Below, one piece after another: positions 46,094-55,245 of a stretch of DNA of 64,000 nucleotides. The stretch's first letter is position 1, and every line of letters begins with the position of its first letter. The stretch covers positions 173,002-237,001 of the forward strand of contig NZ_VULQ01000003.1 in NCBI RefSeq assembly GCF_009696575.1, written 5' to 3'. Both the position numbers and the translations under genes were made by a program. Origin of the DNA: Anaerococcus porci. GTDB lineage: Bacteria; Bacillota; Clostridia; Tissierellales; Peptoniphilaceae. Below the pieces are notes generated by a model that saw only the letters and a program-made list of their open reading frames with translations, had not been told where the DNA came from and did not search any database.

Positions 46094-48238
46094 ATGAATG
46101 TAAAAAAAGTTTTTTCCCAAGCTTTTGCTTTTGGTTTAGCTTTAACACTTACAGCTTGTGGTGGATCTAACAAAGATGATTCTAACAAAGATAATAATGC
46201 ATCCAATTCACCAAGCACACCTGCATCTAATTCTAAAGGCGATGCTGAGGTTGATAACTTTAAAGCACAAACAAATGATAATACACTAGTTGTTGGTGTG
46301 GATTCAATTGGAGGAGAATTTATCCAAGGATTTAACAATGGTACAAATGATGTAACTGCAAGAGAGTTCATGGGAATTCAAGGTGCAGCATCCTATGATA
46401 CATATATAAAAGATAGGAACGGAAAATATAATTGGAATCCAACAGTACTAGAAGAAGAGCCAAAGACTGTTAAAAATGATGATGGCTCATCAACAACAAC
46501 TTTCAAACTTAAGAAAGATTTAAAATGGTCTGATGGTGAAGCAATTACTGTTGATGATTATTTATTTAAATCTTTGCTTCATTCATCAAAAGATTATTCT
46601 GTTATAACAGGTTCTACAGAAATAGGAGCAGACTCTATTAAGGGATACAATGATTATAGAGAAGGAAAAACAGATGAATTTGTAGGTTTAAAGAAGATAG
46701 ATGACAATACATTTGAAGCTACAATAGATTCATCTTTCTTACCATACTTTGAAGAAGAATACTTAAAGGCATTTAATGCAAGGCCAATCCATTATATAGC
46801 ACCAAATTTAAAGGTTGAAGGTTCTAAACTTGCTCTTAAAGATGGTTATGAATTAAGCGAAGATGACAAGAAAGCATATATAGAATCTCTTGACCAACAA
46901 ATAAAAGCTGAACAAGAAGCTTATGACGAAAAAGTTAAAGATGCTGGTGAAGAAGATGCTGATGCTAAAAAAGAACACGAAGAAAAGAAAAAGAATCTTG
47001 AAGATAAAAAGTCAGCTGCTGAAAATGGTGGAGATATAGACCCTACAAAGATGCTAGTTGAACAAGCAATGATTTTTGATGCAAATGACTATAGGAAAAA
47101 ACCAGCTGTAACATGTGGACCTTACAAATTTGTTTCATTTGAAAATAACATGGTTAAACTTGCTTTAAATGAAAATTATGCAGGAGATTTTGAAGGTCAC
47201 AAGGCTACAATTCCAAATGTTATAATTCAAGCAATTAATACAGAAATAGCAGTTGATCTTGTTAAAAATGGAGACATTGATATATATGAACAAGAAATGA
47301 ATGGTTCAAAAATTGACCAAATGAGAAAAGCTGCTGATGAAGGTAAATTATCTTATGTATCATATGATAGAAATGGTTATGGATGTCTAAAGTTTCTAAC
47401 AGATAGGGGACCAACTCAATATAAAGAAGTTAGACAAGCTATAGCTTTCCTAATGGATAGAAATGACTTCGTTCAAAACTTTGCAGGTGGATATGCTGTT
47501 GTAACAAATGGTATGTATGGTTCAAGCCAATGGATGTATAAGGAAAGAGGAGCTGATGTTGAGTCAAAACTTACAAATTATACTCTAAACATTGATGAGG
47601 CAAATAAGAGACTTGATGCTTCTCCTTATAAGTTTGAAAAAGATGGAAAAACTCCATGGGATGCTCAAAAAGCTCAAGAACAATACAAGTCAAATGCATC
47701 AAGCTTTGATTATTACAGATATGATGAAAATGGTAAGAAGTTACAAATCAACCAATTTGGTGCAAAACAATCTGAAATAACAACCCTTCTTTCAAACCAA
47801 TTACCAGACAATGCAAAACAAGCTGGTCTTGAATACAATGTTCAAGCAGGAGATTTCAATACACTTCTTAACTATATGTATAATCCTAAAGAAGGAGATG
47901 CAGCAGAATATACAGCATTTAACATGGGAAATGGATTTGGTACACCATTTGATCCTTACTACCAATACAATAGTAAGGGAAATGACAACACAACTAAAAC
48001 AAATGACCCTAAGGCTGATGAAATAACAGTTAAATTAAGACAAACTGATCCATCTAAGAAAGATGAATACTTAGATAGATGGGAAGAATTCCAACAATGG
48101 TATAATGATTATCTACCAGAAATACCACTTTATTCTAATCAAGTTCACTCAGCTGCTTCATCAAGAGTTGAAGGATTTGAAGGTGTAACACCAGAATGGG
48201 GAGTTTCTTGTCAAATCAATCAAATGAGTCTTAAGTAA
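46094..48238 (+). CDS. oppA: Oligopeptide ABC transporter substrate-binding lipoprotein
   Basis: A 714-residue peptide-binding lipoprotein. Lipobox LTACGG at about residue 19, then an Asp/Ser/Asn linker. The SBP-5 fold is clear (TFKLKKDLKWSDGEAITVDDY; GPYKFVSFENN; FLMDR). It is longer than typical OppA (~540-600). A highly charged helical insertion at about residues 255-315 (repeated Lys, Glu, Asp, Ala) accounts for part of the excess. The gene has its own promoter and terminator, so it is expressed separately from, and probably above, oppBCDF. It delivers peptides to the membrane complex. Confidence 0.92.
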   Translation: MNVKKVFSQAFAFGLALTLTACGGSNKDDSNKDNNASNSPSTPASNSKGDAEVDNFKAQTNDNTLVVGVDSIGGEFIQGFNNGTNDVTAREFMGIQGAASYDTYIKDRNGKYNWNPTVLEEEPKTVKNDDGSSTTTFKLKKDLKWSDGEAITVDDYLFKSLLHSSKDYSVITGSTEIGADSIKGYNDYREGKTDEFVGLKKIDDNTFEATIDSSFLPYFEEEYLKAFNARPIHYIAPNLKVEGSKLALKDGYELSEDDKKAYIESLDQQIKAEQEAYDEKVKDAGEEDADAKKEHEEKKKNLEDKKSAAENGGDIDPTKMLVEQAMIFDANDYRKKPAVTCGPYKFVSFENNMVKLALNENYAGDFEGHKATIPNVIIQAINTEIAVDLVKNGDIDIYEQEMNGSKIDQMRKAADEGKLSYVSYDRNGYGCLKFLTDRGPTQYKEVRQAIAFLMDRNDFVQNFAGGYAVVTNGMYGSSQWMYKERGADVESKLTNYTLNIDEANKRLDASPYKFEKDGKTPWDAQKAQEQYKSNASSFDYYRYDENGKKLQINQFGAKQSEITTLLSNQLPDNAKQAGLEYNVQAGDFNTLLNYMYNPKEGDAAEYTAFNMGNGFGTPFDPYYQYNSKGNDNTTKTNDPKADEITVKLRQTDPSKKDEYLDRWEEFQQWYNDYLPEIPLYSNQVHSAASSRVEGFEGVTPEWGVSCQINQMSLK

Positions 48239-48261
48239 ATCTAAAAAATGATAAAAATTAG

Positions 48262-48283
48262 GCTATTGCATTTTTGCAATAGC
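48262..48283 (+). terminator. Terminator of oppA
   Basis: A 9-bp perfect stem GCTATTGCA/TGCAATAGC with a TTTT loop (48262-48270 with 48275-48283), then TTATTTTTGTT; ~24 bases past the stop. Transcription into oppBCDF is therefore limited. Confidence 0.85.
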
Positions 48284-48494
48284 TTATTTTTGTTAATTAT
48301 AAAAATAATGTCTTAAATATTTTAAATTTTAAAAAAGAAAAAATAGATAAAGTATTATAAATTTTATTTGAAATTAAACTACAATTATTATTGAGATTAG
48401 AGAAATAATATACATATATAGTCAAATAAGCTTCTAAATATTGGATTTTTACAAGCAAATTTAAATCTTTATTAAGTAATAAATCATTTTTAAA

Positions 48495-48523
48495 TTGACA
48501 AATTAGCCATCTTATATTATTAT
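48495..48523 (+). promoter_or_regulatory. Promoter of oppBCDF
   Basis: TTGACA (48495-48500) and TATTAT (48518-48523) are 17 bases apart in the 460-base oppA-oppB gap. A transcript from here would have a ~165-base leader. Apart from the oppA terminator nothing else is seen in the gap. Confidence 0.65.
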
Positions 48524-48698
48524 ATTGTTTATGATATTGTAAGTTTATTGTAAGGAAGATTTTTTATATTTATTTATTAAAATTTATAATTAGTTTTTTT
48601 CCAAATGTCTTTATTTTTCAAAAATGTCTATATTTAACTATTTAAATTGAAAAATAATTGATGCAGTAAACTTAATAAACATTAAGGAAGGGACAAGA

Positions 48699-49662
48699 AT
48701 GTTAAAATACATAATAAAAAGAATCATTAACCTGATTCCTGTAGCTATAATTATATCTGTATTGGTTTTTGTTTTATCAAAATCCATGCCTGGAGATCCT
48801 CTTTTAGCTATGATGCCTAAAGATGGGAGAATGACAAAGGCCCAACAAGAAGAGTTATATAAAAATTTAGAAAAACGCTATGGATATGATAAGTCATTAC
48901 CAGAACAATACTTTATGTGGGTAGGAAGGTCTTTAAAAGGAGACTTTGGCGATTCACTTCAATCAACAAGGCCTGTAAAAGAGTATTTATCAGAGCCACT
49001 TAGAAATACAATCTTATTAAATATAGGCTCAACTCTTATATCTTTTATACTCTCAGTCTTGATAGGTATAAGGTCGGCTGTTCATAAGGGAGGGATCTTT
49101 GATAAGTTCTTCCAGGTATTTACTTTGGTGGGAATATCATTACCTACATTTTTTATAGGCTTATTTTTGATATTTTTATTTGCCTTTAGGTTAGGATGGT
49201 TTCCTGCAAATGGTATGCCTAGAAATAATAGTTTTGGAGAATGGATAAGATATTTAATACTTCCAACTCTTACCCTAACTTTTGGTTCCATGGCTTCCAT
49301 TTCAAGATACGTAAGAAATTCTATGCTTGATTCTTTAAATGAAGACTATATAAGAACAGCTAGGGCAAAGGGTCTTAAGGAAAAGACTGTAATTTATTCT
49401 CATGCTTTTAGAAATGCTTTAATCCCAGTTGTTACTGCAATGACATGGGCTGTTCTTTCTATGTTTTCAGGTTCAGCTATAACTGAGACTATATTTGCAT
49501 ATAGGGGAATTGGAAATATCCTTAATAAAGTCAGTTCTAGCCCAAGACTATAATGTAATCTTAGCCTTAACTATGTTTTATGCTATACTTACACTTTTAG
49601 GAAATTTAATCATGGATATTGCTTATGCTATAGTAGATCCTAGAGTAAAATTGGAGGCTTAA
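48699..49662 (+). pseudogene. oppB: Oligopeptide ABC permease OppB, frameshifted near its C-terminus
   Basis: The first frame gives 284 residues of a normal OppB (N-terminal helix, PGDP near 30, the permease EAA loop with YIRTARAKGLKEKTVI) and stops at 49551-49553 after GIGNILNKVSSSPRL. From about 49534 the +1 frame continues the family sequence to 49662: VLAQDYNVILALTMFYAI, further membrane residues, then DPRVKLEA and stop. One extra base near 49530-49535 would explain it. The missing part includes the last transmembrane helix. The rest of the operon is intact, so this is a recent mutation, sequence error or, less likely, recoding. Confidence 0.85.
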
Positions 49663-49663
49663 T

Positions 49664-51613
49664 ATGAAAGATAAATTATATAAAAGTTTTAAATCTTTTG
49701 GAAAATTAGTTCTTTCCCTTTTTACTTTCGGAACTAATTCTAATGAATATGACAAAGCTGATAAAGTTAAGGAAGATGCTCAAGGAATAGTTGACCAACA
49801 AACAAATACTCAGCTTGGAGATATTGATCCTAAAAATGAGAATGAGGACTTAAAGGAAGAAGCTATTACATCACCTGGTAGGATGGCTGTTAAAAACTAC
49901 TTTAGAAATCCATTAGGAGTAATAGGTCTTGTTTTACTACTAGCTATGATTTTGGTCGTATTTGTGGGTTCTATTTTAGTTCCATTTAACCCTTATCAAT
50001 CAGAAGGTACACTTATAAATGTATCACCTGGTTCAGGTTATATGAATTATCCTTCTGAGATGGAAAAAGAGGGAGTTAAGAAAATATCTGTAGGAAACAC
50101 TTTTGGCGTAGGTCTTACAAATGAAGACAACTTCTATTATTGGGGAAAAAATAATGAAGATGACGTTATGAAGATGCCTAAGGAAATAGAAGATAAGATA
50201 AAAGATAAAAAGATAAAAGATGTTACTGCAGGAGATAGGCATATCCTAATAGCAACAGAAGATAATGAAATATATGGTTGGGGTAATGACTCTTTCAAAC
50301 AAACAAAACTTCCGCCAATGAAAGAAAGTCAAGTGAAGCAAGAAGGAATTAAAAAACTTGGTGCGGGTGTTCAATATTCAGTAATTTTAACAGAGAAAAA
50401 CAATATAATAGTTTGGGGTTCTACAATGAACTCAAGGCTTGATCTAATTCCTAGTGAAGTCCAAGGAAATGTGGTTGATTTTGCTACAAATGGTACAAAT
50501 ATACTTACTATATTAAAAGATGGATCTATAAAACTATTGGGAGTTAGGGGAGCTGAGGTAGATTTAGGAGCTCCAGATGAGATTAAAAATAACAAGGTAA
50601 AGATTAGTAAGGTAGCCCTTACTACAAATTCTGCTGCAGCCCTAGATGAAAATGGAAAGTTATATGTTTGGGGACCTGCAAGAGATAGTCTTTCAGGATC
50701 AAATATACCAAAGTTTGAAGCTGATATTGTAGATATAGAAGGTGGAACAAGCCACTTTACAGCACTTGATAAAAATGGAAAGATTTATTCTTGGGGAAAT
50801 AATAACTATGGTGAAGCAGATAGTCCTGATGGAGAATATAGCCAAATTTTTACAGGATATTTTAATAACTATGCTGTAAATAAGGACTCAAAGATTGATA
50901 CTTGGGGACTTAAGGGTTTTAGGTTAGGATCAGATGACCAAGGACGTGATATATATGCAAGGCTTATTCATGGTGGAAAAATGACTATGATTATCTCTTT
51001 TGTATCAGTAGTTATCCAAGTAGTACTTGGGGTAATTATAGGTATGATATCAGGTTATGCTGGAGGAAGAGTAGATAATGTATTGATGAGAATTACAGAA
51101 ATCGTTCAATCATTCCCATTCTATCCACTAATTATAACTCTTTCGGCACTCCTTCCTGTAAACACAAGTCAAAATACAAGACTTATGATGATAATGGTTC
51201 TTTTGGGTGTTATAGGATGGACAGGGATTGCAAGGCTTGTTCGTGGTCAAATTTTAGCTGAAAGAGAAAGAGACTATGTAACAGCTGCCAAGGCCCTTGG
51301 TGTTACAAATTCATCAATCCTTGTAAGGCACATCCTACCTAATATCCTTTCTATAATTATAGTAAATGCAACACTTGGATTTGCTGGAAACCTCCTTACA
51401 GAGGCAGGTTTATCATTTTTAGGATTTGGTGTACAAGAGCCAATGCCATCTTGGGGTAATATGATGACAAGTGCCCAATCATCAGATGTAATAAATATAT
51501 ACTGGTGGAGATGGGTAATACCAGCACTTGCAGTATTCTTAGCAGCATTTTCGGTAAATCTTATAGGGGATGCCCTAAGAGATGCTATAGACCCAAGGTC
51601 AAATGAGAGATAG
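49664..51613 (+). CDS. oppC: Oligopeptide ABC permease OppC with inserted RCC1-like seven-repeat propeller
   Basis: A 649-residue protein, about twice normal OppC length. A ~70-residue acidic N-terminal extension leads to TM1 (about 84-107). In place of the usual short outer loop comes a ~300-residue domain (113-415) with seven repeats ending in a hydrophobic-Trp-Gly pattern: YYWG 158, YGWG 204, IVWG 249, KLLG 290, YVWG 334, YSWG 375, DTWG 412, each ~37-46 residues apart. This is the RCC1/RLD seven-bladed propeller pattern. The ordinary permease resumes at GSDDQGRD (422-429), with the EAA loop (ERDYVTAAKALGVTN) and the ending DPRSNER. The propeller should face outward, near the OppA docking surface. 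Confidence 0.93.
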   Translation: MKDKLYKSFKSFGKLVLSLFTFGTNSNEYDKADKVKEDAQGIVDQQTNTQLGDIDPKNENEDLKEEAITSPGRMAVKNYFRNPLGVIGLVLLLAMILVVFVGSILVPFNPYQSEGTLINVSPGSGYMNYPSEMEKEGVKKISVGNTFGVGLTNEDNFYYWGKNNEDDVMKMPKEIEDKIKDKKIKDVTAGDRHILIATEDNEIYGWGNDSFKQTKLPPMKESQVKQEGIKKLGAGVQYSVILTEKNNIIVWGSTMNSRLDLIPSEVQGNVVDFATNGTNILTILKDGSIKLLGVRGAEVDLGAPDEIKNNKVKISKVALTTNSAAALDENGKLYVWGPARDSLSGSNIPKFEADIVDIEGGTSHFTALDKNGKIYSWGNNNYGEADSPDGEYSQIFTGYFNNYAVNKDSKIDTWGLKGFRLGSDDQGRDIYARLIHGGKMTMIISFVSVVIQVVLGVIIGMISGYAGGRVDNVLMRITEIVQSFPFYPLIITLSALLPVNTSQNTRLMMIMVLLGVIGWTGIARLVRGQILAERERDYVTAAKALGVTNSSILVRHILPNILSIIIVNATLGFAGNLLTEAGLSFLGFGVQEPMPSWGNMMTSAQSSDVINIYWWRWVIPALAVFLAAFSVNLIGDALRDAIDPRSNER

Positions 51614-51622
51614 AGGTTAAAG

Positions 51623-52630
51623 ATGAAAAATTTACTTGAAATAAATAATCTTCATACCTACTTTGATACAAGACGTGGTCAAATCAAAGCGGTCAATGGA
51701 GTATCATGTACAATTGAAGAAGGAAAAACCCTAGGGCTAGTTGGAGAATCAGGTTCAGGAAAAAGTCAAACAGCTATGAGTATCCTACAATTATTTGAAC
51801 CTAACCAAAAAATTTATGGTGGAGAGATAATATTTGAAGGTAAAAAAATCTCTGAATATAATAGAGCTCAAATGGAAAAGGTAAGGGGTAATGATATCTC
51901 TATGATTTTTCAAGAGCCTATGAGTTCTCTAAATCCTGTATTTACAGTAGAAAAACAAATCTCAGAAGTTTTGATTCTTCATAAGAATATGAATAAAAAA
52001 CAAGCTGCTAAGAGAGTTGAGGAATTGCTTGCTCAAGTTAAGATTCCAAATCCTAATGTAGTCGCTAAACAATATCCATTTGAACTATCAGGTGGTATGA
52101 ACCAAAGAGTTATGATTGCAATGGCCCTTGCTTGTGAACCTAAACTTTTAATAGCAGATGAACCTACTACAGCCCTTGACGTAACTATCCAAGCTCAAAT
52201 TCTAAAGTTAATGAATGAGCTTAAGGAAAGGCAAAATACATCTATTCTTTTTATAACCCACGATCTTGGGGTAATAAACCAAATGGCTGATGAAGTTGCT
52301 GTAATGTATTGTGGTCAAATAGTAGAACAATCACCAGTTGATTATATCTTTAAGCATGATATAACAGACTATAACCACCCATACACAGTAGCCTTACTAA
52401 ATTCAATTCCTGCTATAACAAGCGATAGGAATGAAAGACTTGATATAATACCAGGTTCTGTTCCTCACCCACTTAACCTTCCAAAAGGCTGCAAGTTTGC
52501 AGACAGGTGTAAGTATGCAACAGAAAAGTGTAGAAAAGATATGCCAGAGCTTGTAAAAGTAAGTGAAAACCAAAAAATCAGATGTTTCTACCCTAATAGG
52601 AAGGAGAGGGAAAATGGAAAAATCCAATAA
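51623..52630 (+). CDS. oppD: Oligopeptide ABC transporter ATP-binding protein OppD
   Basis: A 335-residue ATPase: Walker A GESGSGKSQ, Q-loop FQEPMSSLNP, signature LSGGMNQRV, Walker B LLIADEPTTALD, and the C-terminal oligopeptide-transporter extension with a cysteine set (CKFADRCKYATEKC) typical of DppD/OppD. Length is normal, in contrast with its partner OppF. It starts 9 bases after oppC. Confidence 0.96.
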   Translation: MKNLLEINNLHTYFDTRRGQIKAVNGVSCTIEEGKTLGLVGESGSGKSQTAMSILQLFEPNQKIYGGEIIFEGKKISEYNRAQMEKVRGNDISMIFQEPMSSLNPVFTVEKQISEVLILHKNMNKKQAAKRVEELLAQVKIPNPNVVAKQYPFELSGGMNQRVMIAMALACEPKLLIADEPTTALDVTIQAQILKLMNELKERQNTSILFITHDLGVINQMADEVAVMYCGQIVEQSPVDYIFKHDITDYNHPYTVALLNSIPAITSDRNERLDIIPGSVPHPLNLPKGCKFADRCKYATEKCRKDMPELVKVSENQKIRCFYPNRKERENGKIQ

Positions 52631-54233
52631 TAAAAAGGTCTTATTTAAAATAAGAAATCTTAAAAAATATTTCCCTATCAAGAAAAAATCAATCTTTTCT
52701 AGGGGAGCTAACCAATATGTACATGCCAATGAGTCAATCTCTATAGATATTCACCAAGGAGAAACTTTTGGTTTAGTTGGTGAAAGTGGTTGTGGTAAGT
52801 CAACCTTTGGTAGAACCATCCTTCAAATATATGAACAAACAGAAGGAACAACCCTTTACTATGGAACAACTTTAGATGAACTTGCTCCAGAATATATGGG
52901 AAAAGATATTAAGGATATAGCAAAGAAATTTCCTGAATATGAAAAGGAAGTAGAAAAGCTTAATTCTATCTACAGTGAGATAGAAAAAACAGAAGATGAG
53001 GAGAAAAAGGCTGAACTTAACGAGTCAGCTATGTTTCAAAGAAGGCATATCCAAGAAAATTATGAGAATATGTTAAGAATAGCTGGAGGTCTTTTAGCTG
53101 ATGATGATTTAAGTGAAGTTAGTTCAATCTTAGATCAATACTATCAAAAGATAAAAGAAAGATCTAAAATAATACTTGAAATCAAAAAAATAAAAGAAAA
53201 AGATGAAGTAAGAATAAGGGATAAGAAAGAATTAAAAAATACCTTAATTAATGACCCTAAATATAAGGAACTTTTGAGCAGGAAAGAAAAGCTTGATAAG
53301 GAAGTTTCAGAAAAAAAAGCTAATATTGATTATAAAAAAGAAGAGCTTAAAGCTAAGGATTCTTTTGAAAAGCTGGAAAGTTTTGTAGATGATGGAATAG
53401 ATTTATCAAGGCTTACAAGTGAAGAGATGAGAGAGCTTAGAAAAGATCTTCAAATAATTTTCCAAGATCCATATGGTTCTCTTGATACAAAGATGACAGT
53501 AGGAAATATAATTGGAGAAGGTGTACTTGGTCACGGACTTTTCAAAAATAGGAAAGAGGAAGGCTATAACGAATACATCCAAGATGTAATGGGAAAATGT
53601 GGACTTGCTCCATACTTTATTCATAGGTATCCTCATCAATTCTCTGGTGGTCAAAGACAAAGAATAGGTATAGCAAGAGCCCTTGCCCTAAATCCATCTT
53701 TCATAGTATGTGATGAGGCGGTATCAGCCCTTGATGTTTCTATCCAATCACAAATTATCAACCTACTTCAAGATTTAAAAACAGACTTAAATCTAACCTA
53801 TCTTTTTATAACCCACGATTTATCAGTTGTAAAATATATATCTGATAGAATTGGAGTAATGTATTTGGGGGTTATGGTAGAATTATCAGACTCTGATAAG
53901 ATTTTTGCAAATCCTCAACACCCATATACTAAGGCTTTACTACAAGCTATTCCAAGAACAGATGTCGATAAGGGACAAGAACTTCAAACTATAGAAGGTG
54001 ACATTCCTTCAGCGGTAAATCCTCCAAAAGGATGTAGGTTCCATACAAGATGTAAGTATTGTATGGACATATGCAAACAATTTGAACCTGAACTTAAGGA
54101 AGTAGAAGAAGGTCATTTTGTAGCTTGTCACTTAATGGATGTCTCTGAAGAAACTAAAATTAAAGCTTTTGAAGAAAATGAAGAAAAAAGGTTGAAAAAA
54201 GAAAGAGAATTGGCTAAGGAAGCTAATCTATGA
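52614..54233 (+). CDS. oppF: Oligopeptide ABC transporter ATP-binding protein OppF with coiled-coil insertion
   Basis: A 539-residue ATPase from the ATG at 52614, which has a GGAAGGAGAGG site; an upstream ATG at 52563 lies deep inside oppD. Walker A GESGCGKST is at 56-64. Where the next strand should lead straight to the Q-loop, about 175 residues intervene (86-262), rich in Lys/Glu and predicted helical with heptad-like spacing. The fold then resumes at DLSRLTSEEMRELRK, FQDPYGSLD (283-291), FSGGQRQRIG, Walker B FIVCDEAVSALD and the Cys-containing C-terminal extension. Overlaps oppD by 17 bases. Confidence 0.93.
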   Translation: MEKSNNKKVLFKIRNLKKYFPIKKKSIFSRGANQYVHANESISIDIHQGETFGLVGESGCGKSTFGRTILQIYEQTEGTTLYYGTTLDELAPEYMGKDIKDIAKKFPEYEKEVEKLNSIYSEIEKTEDEEKKAELNESAMFQRRHIQENYENMLRIAGGLLADDDLSEVSSILDQYYQKIKERSKIILEIKKIKEKDEVRIRDKKELKNTLINDPKYKELLSRKEKLDKEVSEKKANIDYKKEELKAKDSFEKLESFVDDGIDLSRLTSEEMRELRKDLQIIFQDPYGSLDTKMTVGNIIGEGVLGHGLFKNRKEEGYNEYIQDVMGKCGLAPYFIHRYPHQFSGGQRQRIGIARALALNPSFIVCDEAVSALDVSIQSQIINLLQDLKTDLNLTYLFITHDLSVVKYISDRIGVMYLGVMVELSDSDKIFANPQHPYTKALLQAIPRTDVDKGQELQTIEGDIPSAVNPPKGCRFHTRCKYCMDICKQFEPELKEVEEGHFVACHLMDVSEETKIKAFEENEEKRLKKERELAKEANL

Positions 54234-54418
54234 AAAAACCTATAGATCCTTTTAAAAATAAAACAAAGGAAGAAATCTATGAAAAAGAAGAACTTTTAGA
54301 AAAAGATAATCTGGAAAAACATGATAAACTCGCTATGTTTTTAGCTGCTATGAAGGTATTTGGACCTCCTGTTTTGATAATATTGGCAATTTTTGCAAGC
54401 CTTATATTCTTATTTTAG
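54230..54418 (+). CDS. Small single-helix membrane protein of the opp operon
   Basis: A 62-residue protein with a charged N-terminal half (rich in Lys and Glu) and one C-terminal transmembrane helix (about 42-61). Its ATG overlaps the oppF stop by 4 bases (ATGA), a strong sign it is translated with the transporter. No family recognised. It may be a small accessory subunit of the embellished Opp complex. Confidence 0.68.
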   Translation: MKKPIDPFKNKTKEEIYEKEELLEKDNLEKHDKLAMFLAAMKVFGPPVLIILAIFASLIFLF

Positions 54419-54478
54419 TTTTAAATTATTCCTTAGAGGGTAATTATATAAGGAAGCTAAAAAAAGAAAGGATATAAA

Positions 54479-54724
54479 ATGAGTAAATTTGACTTATATT
54501 TTAAACCAGAATGTCCATATTGCTTAAAAGTTTTAAATTTTATGCATGAAAATAAAATTACCGACTTCACATCATACAATGTAAAGGATGGAAGAAGTGG
54601 TGAAGAAAATACTAAAGAATTAGTAGAATTGGGCGGAAAAGATCAAATCCCATTTATGGTATTTGGTGATGTAAAAATGTATGAATCAGATGATATAATA
54701 GAATATCTAAAAGAAAATTACTAG
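54479..54724 (+). CDS. Glutaredoxin-like protein
   Basis: An 81-residue glutaredoxin fold with CPYC at 12-15, the TVP-like turn QIPFMVFGD and the ESDDIIEYL C-terminal helix. It may supply electrons to ribonucleotide reductase or other thiol enzymes. Own ribosome site (AAAGGATATAAA), ends at a strong terminator. Confidence 0.9.
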   Translation: MSKFDLYFKPECPYCLKVLNFMHENKITDFTSYNVKDGRSGEENTKELVELGGKDQIPFMVFGDVKMYESDDIIEYLKENY

Positions 54725-54738
54725 AATGCAATACAAAG

Positions 54739-54764
54739 TACCGACCTTGGGTCGGTATTTTTTT
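54739..54764 (+). terminator. Terminator of the opp/glutaredoxin transcript
   Basis: Stem TACCGACC/GGTCGGTA (54739-54746 with 54750-54757), 3-base loop, then seven T residues. Confidence 0.95.
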
Positions 54765-54817
54765 GTTAAGTTTTTATAAAATAAATCTTATCCGGGTATA
54801 AAAATAAGGGTGATAAT

Positions 54818-55207
54818 ATGAGAAATTTAAAATATAGGGATAATAAAATATATGAAGCTGATAGGATAATCTACAAGCTAAAAAAATCAGCAAAAAGCTA
54901 TGAAGTTCTCTATAATAGTGGGAAACTTGTAGCTAGATTTAAGGTAAAGAAGATATTTAGTCTAAAGGATATTAGAGAGGCTGTAATAGGAAATATAAGG
55001 ATAAGAAAAGAGAAAAAAGCTCCTATAGAAGATGCTAAAATATTAAATAGAAATTTTATAAATCTTTATCCAAATTCGGGACTAATTTCACTCTTAAAGG
55101 AAGAAGAACTTTTAGGCTCTTATAATTTTTCGAAAGATGAGATTGAAGTTTTTGATGATGAAGGACTTCTTATAACTATATTTTTTGCCCTAAAAGTAAT
55201 AAGTTAA
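54818..55207 (+). CDS. Conserved-looking hypothetical protein
   Basis: A 129-residue soluble, basic protein (many Lys, Arg, Ile). It has no signal peptide or membrane helix. The sequence shows alternating short strands (KIYEADRIIYKLKKSAKSYEVLY; KLVARFKVKKIF), suggesting a beta-rich fold. No family recognised. AGGGTGATAAT precedes the ATG; it is monocistronic between two terminators. Confidence 0.65.
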   Translation: MRNLKYRDNKIYEADRIIYKLKKSAKSYEVLYNSGKLVARFKVKKIFSLKDIREAVIGNIRIRKEKKAPIEDAKILNRNFINLYPNSGLISLLKEEELLGSYNFSKDEIEVFDDEGLLITIFFALKVIS

Positions 55208-55239
55208 AAGCTCTTGTAAATATTATTTTTGCAAGAGCT
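55207..55239. terminator. Bidirectional terminator
   Basis: Stem AAGCTCTTG/CAAGAGCTT (55207-55215 with 55231-55239) extended inward by A-T and G-U pairs, between two converging genes. T-rich sequence follows on the plus strand. Confidence 0.75.
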
Positions 55240-55245
55240 TAATTT

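Noticed and set aside
48262..48283. oppA terminator hairpin as another MITE fragment
   Set aside because: It shares GGCTATTGCA with the copy 2 end, but the match is ten bases within a simple perfect hairpin; chance or ordinary terminator is enough to explain it.
52563..52613. Upstream start of OppF
   Set aside because: It lies within oppD without a ribosome site; the ATG at 52614 has a strong one and fits the family N-terminus.
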